DNA from: Ctenosaura bakeri | Taxonomy: Eukaryota; Chordata; Lepidosauria; Squamata; Iguanidae | DNA length: 64,000 nucleotides | NCBI GenBank assembly: GCA_948474755.1 | Contig: CAOLHI010003110.1 | Span: 62,001 to 126,000 of the forward strand | Direction: 5' to 3' | Notes under the pieces: generated by a model | What the model saw: only the letters and a program-made list of their open reading frames with translations | Told to the model about the DNA's origin: nothing | Databases searched by the model: none | Position numbers and translations under genes: made by a program | In this document: piece by piece, positions 55,019 to 64,000 of the stretch | Layout of the letters: the number at the start of each line of letters is the position of its first letter | Numbering within the stretch: the first letter of the stretch is position 1

Positions 55019-55220
55019 GGCTATTTCATCACTACACTGTTACAGTACTATTATTCCACTTTCAACCTCCTATGGAATCCTGAGGTTTGCAGTTTAGGGA
55101 GAGGCATTTAGAATTCTCGGCCAGAGAGCTCTTTGATCTCAATAAACTCCCAACCCCAGAATTCCACAGGAGGTTGAAAGTGGAATAATAGCATTATAAC
55201 AGTATAGTACGGAAATGGCC
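55019..55220. mobile_element. Palindromic MITE, family A
   Basis: Ends GGCTATTTCATCAC and GTACGGAAATGGCC, flanking triplets TAA and TTA, arms CCACTTTCAACCTCC and GGAGGTTGAAAGTGG. Confidence 0.9.
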
Positions 55221-56642
55221 TTACTTTAAGCTCACTACTTCTGAGCTCAGAGAATAACTCGGATAGTTTCTGATGCTGCTGTTTACATCTGATGGGAAGC
55301 ATATTTGGCCCTCCAGATATTTGGGCCTATAAGTCCCAGAAAGCCCAAGGGTAAAAAAAACTGTGGGGGTTATAGTATAAAGTGTGTGGATTGCCAAAGG
55401 ATCCCTGCTTCTGATCTCCTTTGTCTCATTAACATAGACTGGCAAGTTTCTGTGGATTATTTGTTTATGAATGCCTTTTTAAATTTTTAAAAAAATTTCA
55501 ATGTCCTTTACACAATATATATTTTTATAGTATACAATATATGTTTTTATTCTTTATATACAATAAAAGATATATTTTTTCACATAAGGTTCAAGAATAT
55601 TTATCCTACATAGTTGTTCTGAACAGACATTAACTCACTCTAACCATCAATTATATTTTGTCACAGTAAAACCTATGATTGTATCCCTCTGCTTCTTCTT
55701 TATACCCTATCTACGAGTTTCTTTCTCCTAGTTCTTAGTTCTTATCATGGCATTAAAGCAATTACTGAGATATCCCCCCATTTATATTTATATTTTAAGT
55801 AATTACATAAACAGTTCCAATCTTCTCTAAATTTTATTGCTTAGAAACATAGTCAACTTGTTCATTTCCATAGTATCATATAGTTCTATCAACCATTCCT
55901 CTACTTCTTCAGTGCAGTGAAAATGCAATGAATGCATTTTTTAAGAAAGACGACACTTCCTTAGTCCAATGATCTACACTCTCATGGTTGGAAATTTGAA
56001 CTCTGAGACTTCATTCCTTTCAAGAATGTGGATGTTCTGCCTGATGACTGCACCATTTTTAGCTGACGCTGAGTATCCCAGCAGGTTCCCTCCACAAAGC
56101 ACACCTCTTGCAATAAAACTACTTTGCCCCTGCATCTACAACTTTGTGTCTTGCTGTCAGCATCCTTTTTCTGCAGTGGTAATGTAGGTAGCTGGTGGGC
56201 ATAGCAGCAGCAGGAACATCCACTTCACTGTCAAGCACTGCTGCTAACTCCTGCCATTTCCATTTTCTACAATGCCTCTTGGGCCCTGATGTAACATGAC
56301 ACTGAAGCCGCAGTCACCTGGGCTCCAGTTTGTAGAAAAGGAAAACTGAGAGCAACCCAACCACAAGAAAAGCTGCCAGCCTTGGCTCCTGGCTCCTGGA
56401 AGCTATAGCTGGCATTTTGGGTCAGTATTAGAGTTGGTAAGAGGCCCTCTGGAAAGTCTGGACCACTGTCAATTCCCCAAGAATGTCAGCCTCTGACTGG
56501 CTAATGGATTTTGTTCATACTTAGATTTTAAGCTGTTGATAAAATATCACATCAGAAGGGATGTTGCTGGAGAGAAAATTACCTAGAAATTTCAAGACTT
56601 CCCTTGTACTCATCCAGCACTGTCTTTTCTGCAGTGTTCTCT
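55221..56642. other. AT-rich unique sequence, no gene seen
   Basis: 55470-55680 is very AT-rich (repeated ATATATTTTTATA runs). A short AAGTCCCAGAAAGCCC stretch near 55331 resembles a MITE core. Otherwise featureless. Confidence 0.35.
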
Positions 56643-56844
56643 GGCTGTTCCCACCCTACACTGTTATAGTGGTAATATTCCACTTTCAACATCTTGTGGG
56701 ATTCTGAGGTTTGTAGTTTACTGAGGCCAAAGAGCAATCTGGCTGAGAATTCTAAATGCCCCTCCCTAAATTACAAACCCCAGGATTCCACAAGATGTTG
56801 AAAGTGGAATAATAGCACTGTAACAGTCTAGTGCAGAAATGGCC
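56643..56844. mobile_element. Palindromic MITE, family A
   Basis: Ends GGCTGTTCCCACCC and GTGCAGAAATGGCC, arms CCACTTTCAACATCTTG and CAAGATGTTGAAAGTGG. The flanking triplets differ (TCT and CAA). Confidence 0.9.
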
Positions 56845-57025
56845 CAACTCTGAGGGCCTATGGTGCTCCTCACGTCAGGTTGTAGTTCTGGGGGAGCTAA
56901 TGTTTACTGTTAAGCACTGGAAAAAATGAAACAGCTTCATATTGTATTTTGAGTTGACACCTCCTTGAGGGTCAATGGAGTCGAAGGTCTATTATGTGCT
57001 GCTCCCCATGGAGGGATTAGACAGA

Positions 57026-57432
57026 GGCCCTTTCCACATGATGTCGCTGTTTCATTTCTGCCACAGGATGGCAGTGGTTGGCAGGTCGCACTTCTGCATG
57101 ATGTTGTCACTGTCCCGCTGCCATCGTGTCAGGGAGTGTCATGCTCATGCAGTTTTCACAAAATGGAAAAAATCCGTTTTGCGTCTGCAATCGCATGGTG
57201 CTCCTGTCACTTCTGGCCATGCACAAGCTGCAGAAGCACATTGGCGACGCTTCCTTCTGTAGTGCAGCAATTGAAAAGGCCCAGCTGCGCTGCAGAAGGA
57301 AGACATGGCACCATTGCGTTCTCTCCCACATAGACTGAGTGAGTGCAGAGGGGAGCGTTGCTGATGCGCTCCCTCCTGGACCTGAGACTGCAGCGAGAAG
57401 ACACGGAAGAGCGTTGTTATGCAGAAATGGCC
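57026..57432. mobile_element. GC-rich non-autonomous element G5
   Basis: 407 bp, GGCCCTTTCCACATGATG to ATGCAGAAATGGCC, exact 3-bp flanks AGA. The interior resembles 42948-43341 (GTCGCTGT, GCGTCTGCAATCGCATGG, TTCTGGCCATGCACAAG). Chance frames up to about 128 codons. Non-coding. Confidence 0.85.
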
Positions 57433-57547
57433 AGAGCTATGCAGTGTCATGGCAGAGGCTATGTATCTCTGAATGTTAATGCTGGGGACAAAACTGAGAT
57501 TTACCAACCTCCTGGTTCTCCATGTGAACACCTAGAGAAGGGATAGG

Positions 57548-57650
57548 CAGTCTCCAGCCCTCCGGATGTTATTAGACTGAAATTCTCACCATTGGCTATG
57601 CTGGCTAGGGCTGATGAGAGTTGCATTCCAGTAACAACAGGAATGCCTAC
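57548..57650. mobile_element. Palindromic MITE, family C
   Basis: CCAGCCCTCCGGATGTTATTAG, centre CATTGGCTATGCTGGCTAGGGC, and an eroded right arm. Confidence 0.6.
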
Positions 57651-58199
57651 TTATTCACTACTCCTGAACTAAAGATGTCTCAATGGCCACTTTGGGGCAC
57701 TAAATCCTGGTCTGTGTGGAATCTGGCTCATCACAGCATTTCAGCTCTTACGTTCCTGTGATGGTCTTGTCACTGGAAAAAGGAACTGGGCAAGTTCATC
57801 TTCATGACCCCATCCAACTATTATGCTTCTCTCATTTTGTGATTCCCTACTAAGATACTAGAAAATGCTCACAATTTTAGCTTGTGCGTGAACAAAAGGT
57901 TTTATACTGCAATATGCCCTGGGTTGTGGGTGGTACTCTGTGTGTGTGTGTACACACACATAACTGATCTATATCAAAAGATGTCCAGGAACACAGTCAG
58001 CAGATACCAAGTCACACACTGTGACAAGGGGAAGGGGAGAAATGTTGTCCTCCCTGTAATCATCTTAGCTCTGTACTTTTCTGCATGAATGGAAACTCTC
58101 TGCTTAAGTGAAAGAAGGGAAAGAGATGGACTCTAGTGATTCCGCTATGAGAGAGGGAATAAACATACTCTATGCCACCAGAGTATGGGGTACTCTGGG
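57651..58199. other. Unique sequence with a TG/CA alternating tract
   Basis: 57940-57962 is an alternating purine-pyrimidine stretch, TGTGTGTGTGTGTACACACACA, that could flip to Z-DNA. No gene. Confidence 0.4.
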
Positions 58200-58471
58200 T
58201 ACTTGGGGTACTTCCAAGTGATCTCTAGAAGGTTCAAAGTGTGTTTGTTTGCTTATGCTTAGCTTGCCAGTCCTGCTTCTTTGATTTCAGGCATGAATCT
58301 TGTTAGTTTTGGGTAAAAAAGTTTGCTGAAACATGTTGGAATTGCTTCTTTTTTCATGGTGTAGGAACCTATACCTATTGTTTCCATATTATTTCTGCCT
58401 CTGGTACCAAATTTTCTGTTAAAGAAGGAACGCCTAGAAACATACCTACCTCATTAAATGAGGTATATCTG
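58200..58471 (-). mobile_element. Tigger-like transposon (727-bp family), left-end fragment
   Basis: The reverse complement begins CAGATATACCTCATTTAATG and continues TTCTTTAACAGAAAATTTGG, TACCAGAGGCAGAAATAAT and TTGAACCTTCTAGAGATC, in step with 37997 onward. The distal half is missing. Confidence 0.75.
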
Positions 58472-59321
58472 AACATATTTGGGTGGAGCACTCAGTTCAG
58501 GAAAGTACAGGTTTTGAAGGCTAAGTGTAATTCACTTTTGCATATTGATTCAACAGCATGAAATTAGGTAAGTTTGTGTCACAGGGCAAACAGAATCAAT
58601 TTCTTCCCCCATCCCTAGAGGAGGGCATGTTGTCATGCTCACCTATTCTGTTTCAAAGTTCCAGCAGAGTTTGTTCCTCCACAGCCATTATGGTTCATCA
58701 AACTCTCACTGCTCTGTGAAAGATTTGTCCTGACTCTGCTGTTGCTTGATGTCCCAGTGATAAGCCTTAATCTGGTGTTGTTTGTACTTCTCAGTCACCT
58801 GTATTTGCTTAAGGGGCCCAACAAGGCAAACACTCCTGATGCCTTGTTTATGCAGCGGCTTTCACTGGAGCTTATTAAACTCATAGTTACTTCATATAAG
58901 CTGTCGATCGGCCTTTCTCCCAGAGCAAGTGTTGACAGTAAGTAACAGACACTTTGCCCCCAAGGTACCATGTTTATATACTGGTGCAAAAGCCTGGTGG
59001 ATTTGAGCCCTGTAAAACTATCACAGATAACAGAGCTGTTATCAGATAAGTGACTATAATAAATGACTACAATTAGTGCTCTGCTGATGAGACTACTTGG
59101 TGGTCTTTCCACTCCATTTTGGACATATCCCAGGCCTGGAAGAAATGAAAAGGGGAGGGGATTAGGAGGAAGGTTAAAACAAAACCATCCGATATTTTTT
59201 TTAAAGAGAATAGTTTACAGTAACAAGTGGGACCTGCTGCAGAAGGTTGCAGTGTGAAGTGAGGTGCTTTTGTTAAGAATATCAGCTGTTGCATTCCATC
59301 CTCACTACCAGTTCTCCACTC
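58472..59321. other. Unique sequence, candidate regulatory block
   Basis: Repeat-free. 58830-59100 has balanced composition and contains a cluster of GATA motifs at 59026-59050. No coding frame longer than about 105 codons. Confidence 0.35.
59026..59050. promoter_or_regulatory. Palindromic GATA-motif cluster
   Basis: GATAACAG (59026-59033) is mirrored by CTGTTATC (59036-59043). TTATCAGATAA (59039-59049) is itself an inverted GATA pair. Three GATA cores thus fall within 24 bp. GATA-family factors bind such sites; actual use is not shown. Confidence 0.3.
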
Positions 59322-59427
59322 CCCACCAGACTCATGGGGTTTGCAGTTTAGGGAGGGGCCTCAAAGGATTCCATAGGATGTTGAAAGTGGAATAATAGCA
59401 CTATAACAGTCTAGTGCAGAAATGGCC
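59322..59427. mobile_element. Family A MITE, internally deleted
   Basis: ATGGGGTTTGCAGTTTAGGG joins directly to GGATTCCATAGGATGTTGAA, and the intact right end GTGCAGAAATGGCC follows. The left terminus is lost. Confidence 0.8.
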
Positions 59428-59719
59428 TCAGTCAGTGCTCTGTGGTCTTTGATCAAGATCAGTCTTCATTGGGTGTTTTGAAAGTTCCTCTCCTTTGGTC
59501 TCACTTTTCTGTAAAGACTGGTCGGGAGTGGAGATTAAGCCTGTTGATGCCATCCTCTTATCAATGAGTGGCATCACTGCCATCATTTTGATAACACAAG
59601 CAAGGGTGAAGGAAGTCTGGCCTTTGGAAAAAGAGGAAATTATTCAGATGTCTATGAATTGACCATAAAACCAGACTTTCTTTCTAAGGAAAATAATAAG
59701 TTGTCCAAGTGCCTAAATA
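59428..59719. other. Unique sequence, no gene seen
   Basis: No recognisable element. Confidence 0.3.
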
Positions 59720-59945
59720 CCTTGAGTGAACCAGATCTCATCTTATCTTGGAAGACGTTAGAAGCACACTCAGGTCTGGTTAGTACTTGGATAGGGGACC
59801 ACCAAAGAATGCCAGATGCTGTAGGTTATATTTCAAAGGAAGGCAATGGCAAACCCTCTCTGAGTATTCCTTGCCTAGGAAAATGTTACAAAATTCATGG
59901 CATCGCTGTAAGTTGACAGGTAACTTGAAGGTAAATACACATGTT
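59720..59945 (+). mobile_element. 5S rRNA-derived SINE
   Basis: 5S part AGATCTCATCTTATCTTGGA, GGTTAGTACTTGGATAGGGGACC and CCAGATGCTGTAGGTT; body AGTATTCCTTGCCTAGGAAA; tail CATCGCTGTAAGTTGACAGG. Confidence 0.88.
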
Positions 59946-60776
59946 TATCCAGTTATTACTGACTACCTCAGAAGTTACAAGTAACACCCTTGTGCAAGGA
60001 TGGATCAACTTCTAACTTGTGAGACTTGATTTTTAATACCAAAAAAGTACACTAACACCTTTCTGAGCCCAGAAATCTGTGAGTACCAGAAGTAAATGGT
60101 AAATGGAACTTATAGTCTATCTACACAAACATCCTAGCCAAAAGATCCTGCATTTCAGGATTGTAATTTTGGCAGGTCAGGAGGGTCATTTTGTTGCTGC
60201 TAGTGTTAAATGATGGAGAGTCAGAAAACCTTGACAATCTACTACACATCACCCAGGAATGAACTATAGATCTTGATCTACCTTCTATCCATCTCTCATC
60301 TACAACTCAGGAAGATTATTTGCAGAATAATCTTGACTGTGTAGGTACATTGTGCCCAGGTAAATAGAATGGGCAGGGGACACAGAACTGGTGAGCTGGC
60401 TAGAGACTAAAGGATGTGGATGCAAACAGGATATTAATTGCAGTGGAGGACTTTTAGGAGCTGCTGAGCACACATTACTTCTAATGTATTACGTGTTATA
60501 TAAAACAACAGTGTCACACAAGATTTGTTCATGCAACATATAATTTTGCTTTTTATTTTAAAATGCCCAAAGCATATTAGCATATATGGAATCCAAATAT
60601 TAATTAAATTCTACTTTTACTTCCATGTACAAATTTTGTTTGAGGAAAAACTTGAACTTTCAGCAGTTATTTTTGCATTATTCCTTTTGATGTTGTCCAT
60701 CACTGGCCCCAGTTAAAAGCTGTAGATGTTTTCAGGTACAGGTATTTGATCACATCATTTTGCTTCACAAGTTTTC
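59946..60776. other. Unique sequence, no gene seen
   Basis: No recognisable element. Confidence 0.35.
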
Positions 60777-61045
60777 ATAGAATCATAGAATCATAGAAAT
60801 GTAGAGTTGGAAGAGACCCCAGGGGCCATCCAGTCCAACCCCCTGCCATGCAGGAACACCCTCAAAGCACTCCCGACAGATGGCCATCAAGCCTCTGCTT
60901 AAAAACCTCCAAGGAAGGAGACTCCACTACACTCCGAGGCAGCAGATTCCACTGCCGGACAGCCCTGACTGTCAGGAAGTTCTTCCTGAGGTTCAGGTGG
61001 AATCGCCTTTCCTGCAGCTTGAATCCATTTTGTATTCTTTATAGA
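60777..61045 (-). mobile_element. CR1 LINE 3' end, low divergence
   Basis: The tail CATAGAATCATAGAATCATAG is followed by TAGAGTTGGAAGAGACCCC, CAGTCCAACCCCCTGCCATG and GACTCCACTACACTCCGAGG. In minus-strand sense it encodes [22 protein letters not shown] residues. This copy looks the least mutated of the CR1 pieces. Confidence 0.88.
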
Positions 61046-61058
61046 CTCGGTGTGTGCC

Positions 61059-61079
61059 TGTGTGTGTGTGTGTGTGTGT
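61059..61079. repeat. (TG)n microsatellite
   Basis: About ten TG units, directly beyond the truncated 5' side of the CR1 fragment. Confidence 0.9.
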
Positions 61080-62680
61080 ATACACTACCTTAATGTCTAA
61101 TAAAAAGTCTGCCTCAATGTGTCTAACAAATCCTAGTTAAATATTGGATTATTAGTAGTTTTAAAAATGAATCATTCTTGTGAGCATTTGTGTGATGCTC
61201 AAAAGAGCAGTACAGACAATTTGATCTAATTGAGCTGTCCCTGTGTCCCTGTTCAATATCCTTTTTATGTTCTTATTTGAAAAAGAACTGAAAAATCTCT
61301 TCAGGACTTTCAAGACATGCCCTCAGAGTAAGGTCAGCTTCCATCTGGGACCTCTGAAAAACAGAGATCACTTCCAACTAGTATTGTGACTGTTTCTTCT
61401 AGCTGGAGTTGAACCTCAAGCTGCTTTGGAGGAATGCCCAGCAGTAAAAATAATTTGCCTTGAATGGCCCATAGAGAGGATCGAACGCACCTCAGTTTAG
61501 TGTTCCACCTGGTAAGAACACAGATTCTTTTTGGGGAGGGGTTAAGAGTTCTTGTTTATAAAGCTCTTTCCATTAACTGTCTTGCAGTATAATTGTAATC
61601 ACTGTTTTAAATGCATTGCTGTTTACACCCAGCAGGGGCTCGTTATGACTTGAATGTGGGAACAATGGTCTATAATTTAAGCACTTTGCTGAAAACCTCC
61701 TTAAAAGACATTTACATCTCTGTACAGTTTAGTCATGTATACAATGCCACACATTTAAATCCACTAAACTTCTGATACGCACATGCACATATGCAACTTA
61801 AGAATACACTGAAAGGAGAGCTCTGATGACTTCTAAGAAACGTTTAAGGCAGTCGTCATACCAAACCTGAGAATGACAGGCAGTAAAACAATGCAGGCCA
61901 TAATTTTATGTAGCTCATACTTCATGTACAATATACATGGACTTTGTTGATGTATCAAGCTGGCATTATACAGCACTGCAGATGTCTCCAGGTGCCTCTT
62001 TCCCTCCCCACTAAAAATGGTAATGTTTTGCAAGCAGGAAGTCATCTCTTGTAAAAGTAAGTTACCTACAGGGGCTTGCACTTTGACTTGATTTAATATT
62101 TCCTAATAATACTTCCAGGGGAAATTGCCCTGAATGGGAGGACAGATCCCACAGGAGTTTTGATGCCTTGTGCGGAAGCAGGATTTATGGGTGTTCTTTG
62201 CATACCAAGCACCAGAATTGCTCATAAACTCCAAAAAGTTACACATAGGCATCAGTTTGTTTACCTTTTCATGAGCTTAAAGGTGATTCATTTGACCTTT
62301 AAAAAATATGATAAGGCCTCTTGCTGAAACCACTGCACTTTCCAGATTAATGGAAGGCTGTCAAACAGTGTAATCCTAACATCTGAGCTGTTTTTAAGTG
62401 TTGCATGTCAGACTTTCTATTTACAACCTGAACAGGCTAAAGACTTCCACATGGTCTATTATTTGGCCATTAGTTAGTGCACTCCCTGGAAATGAAGATC
62501 TCACTCTATTTATTTATTTCTTTGTTTATTAAATCAAACCATTTTAAACTATCTGTCAGAAAAGAACCACTAATATTGTGTACAACAGATCAAAAATCAT
62601 AAAAACAGCAGCATAAACATTAATCCAGCAATAAAACCATGGGATGTCAGATGATCAGAAATCTCTGTAATCTATGACAG
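61080..62680. other. Unique sequence, candidate conserved noncoding blocks
   Basis: 61560-61760 and 62090-62460 are repeat-free with balanced composition, and they have the texture of conserved noncoding DNA (ACTGTTTTAAATGCATTGCTG, CATGAGCTTAAAGGTGATTC). 62505-62650 is AT-rich and may be a LINE tail. No gene. Confidence 0.3.
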
Positions 62681-62817
62681 CGTTTCTCAGCCTTTGGCCC
62701 TCCAAATGTTTTGAACTTCAACCCTCAGAATCCCTTACTATTGCCTATGCTGACTGGGGTTTATGAAAGGTGAAGTCCAAAATATCTGGAAGACCAAAGG
62801 TTGTGAAATCTTGGCCC
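62681..62817. mobile_element. Palindromic MITE, family C
   Basis: TTTCTCAGCCTTTGGCCCTCC pairs with AGACCAAAGGTTGTGAAATC. Centre CTATGCTGACTGGGGTTTATG. Confidence 0.8.
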
Positions 62818-63349
62818 ATGACATCATTTCAGACCTGCCAATCATCACTCTGTGTGTTGGAACTATGAACATCCACATGTGAATGTCACCTGAAAAGCAC
62901 TTGTGAAAAGTATGTGAAAATTTACATCCTGATCTTCTCTGATGTTCTGTCCAGCATAGCTCTTCAGGAGCTTCCATGGTAGAGGGCATTTGGCTATAAT
63001 TCTTAAAACAGTTCTTCCAGAATGATTCCACTGATTCTGGAAATAGGATTTTCCAAGTGCAGGGAGTCCCTCCACTGATACTGAACTTAACCATTGCACA
63101 CTATTGTGTGCATAGTTGCTGTAGACAATTTGCAATTTGTGGTTAACCATCTGATGATAACAAAGACTCAGCCATACATTTAGTAAACATGAAGCCATGT
63201 TGCTTTTTATTTTTAAGGTGATGTAACAGCCCATCTGTTTGGTGATGTTCACACATACACAGGTTGTGATATGGTTCCATGTTGGCCTGTTTCTCCACTT
63301 GCTAGCTTTTATCCCTGAAATTTCCTGAAGTGCTTTCATTGCAATTGTA
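62818..63349. other. Unique sequence, no gene seen
   Basis: A 168-codon minus-strand frame (62863-63369) crosses it and enters the neighbouring SINE. It has no domain and is judged to be chance. Confidence 0.35.
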
Positions 63350-63543
63350 TTGTTCTTGTGTGCCTTCAAGTCATTTCCTACTTATGGTGATCCTAAGATG
63401 AACCTATCATGAGGTTTTCTGGAGCTGAGAGTATGTGATGTGTCCATGGTCACCCAGTGAGTTTCCATGGCAGAGTGGGGAATTGAACTCTGGTCTCCAG
63501 GGTCATAGTCCAAAGCTCAAACCGCTATGCCCTGCTGACTCTC
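63350..63543 (-). mobile_element. Sauria-type SINE
   Basis: TGTTCTTGTGTGCCTTCAAG, CTTATGGTGATCCTAAGATG, ATGGTCACCCAGTGAGTTTC, CTCAAACCGCTATGCCCTGC, in minus order. Confidence 0.9.
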
Positions 63544-64000
63544 TGCAATAGCATTATAATCCCTTTAACTGTGAACTAATATAGTAACATAGCCTTTCTT
63601 GCTTTCCCTATGAACTGAGATAAGTATGTGTAGGTAGGTTACCCTTCCTCTGTCCACTATATGTTTGATGATAATATATTGCTTTTACTCCAGTTCCCAC
63701 CCACCCCTCTGCAATCACGAATTCTACAACCATCAGAGGACATAGCTTGGGCTGGGCTATACCAACTTTTCCATCAAATTCTTGATCAACACATTCTTCA
63801 GTCAGGACATAGGATTACTTTCTGAAGCTTGGTGTTGTACAGCTACCACAAAATCAATCGGCAAGCATGGGTGCATACTTTAAGACTATTCCACAATCAG
63901 TCACACAGTAGGCAGATTGTTGAACTATAGTCCATGGGCCACTGATTGTGAACTCTGTTTAGGTTCACAAAAACAGATGCAGAACTGACAAGAATATCAG
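63544..64000. other. Unique sequence to window edge
   Basis: No recognisable element. Confidence 0.3.

Noticed and set aside
1068..59427. CRISPR-like regularly repeated palindromes
   Set aside because: The recurring palindromes are dispersed MITEs at irregular spacing with their own target duplications, in a vertebrate genome.
62863..63369. 168-codon minus-strand open frame
   Set aside because: It runs from unique DNA into a Sauria SINE tail, has no domain or signal, and its length is compatible with chance in 64 kb.

Overview
The window looks like intergenic or deep intronic nuclear DNA from a squamate reptile (lizard or snake). The main evidence is the repeats. About a dozen copies belong to a tRNA-derived SINE with a BovB-like 3' tail (Sauria SINE type). 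Five pieces belong to a 5S rRNA-derived SINE with the same kind of tail. There are 3' ends of BovB/RTE LINEs, many CR1 and L2-like LINE fragments, and abundant palindromic MITEs. The DNA is AT-rich apart from a few CpG-rich patches, and each of those patches is a transposable element. I found no exon, no host protein-coding gene and no functional RNA gene that I could defend. The longest open frames are transposon remnants or chance.

Layout. 0-3.4 kb: an L2-like LINE with its 5' part apparently inverted, abutting a roughly 2.1-kb decayed CR1 LINE that is itself split by a MITE. 3.4-11 kb: MITEs, two minus-strand Sauria SINEs, a Tigger-like end and much single-copy sequence. 11.6-15.2 kb: a dense nest in which a MITE holds a SINE and an L2-like LINE, and the LINE holds a Tigger-like transposon; then a MER2-like Tigger MITE, a 5S-SINE and another L2 end. 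15.5-21 kb: mostly unique sequence with BovB and CR1 fragments. 21.9-26.6 kb: a 5S-SINE, a GC-rich element inside a MITE, and a CR1 copy split by an unclassified 514-bp insertion. 26.6-37 kb: mostly unique, with MITEs, a double hairpin, SINEs and BovB. 38-43.4 kb: a 727-bp Tigger-like element, microsatellites and two GC-rich elements. 45.2-46.5 kb: four Sauria SINEs, two of them tail to tail. 47-57.4 kb: L2, GC-rich elements, and a LINE fragment that keeps about 190 open codons and exact flanking repeats. 57.5-64 kb: Tigger-like, 5S-SINE, CR1 and Sauria copies between unique blocks that may be conserved noncoding DNA.

The most informative pattern is a network of non-autonomous DNA transposons. 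Palindromic elements of about 200 bp and at least two interior-unrelated GC-rich types of about 400-480 bp share termini close to GGCC[C/A]TTTC, and six copies are flanked by exact 3-bp duplications. That points to one PIF/Harbinger-like transposase mobilising several families. No new gene system is visible. The interest lies in transposon architecture (nesting, apparent twin-priming, shared termini, hairpins) and in a few unique blocks, one of them with a tight palindromic cluster of GATA motifs.
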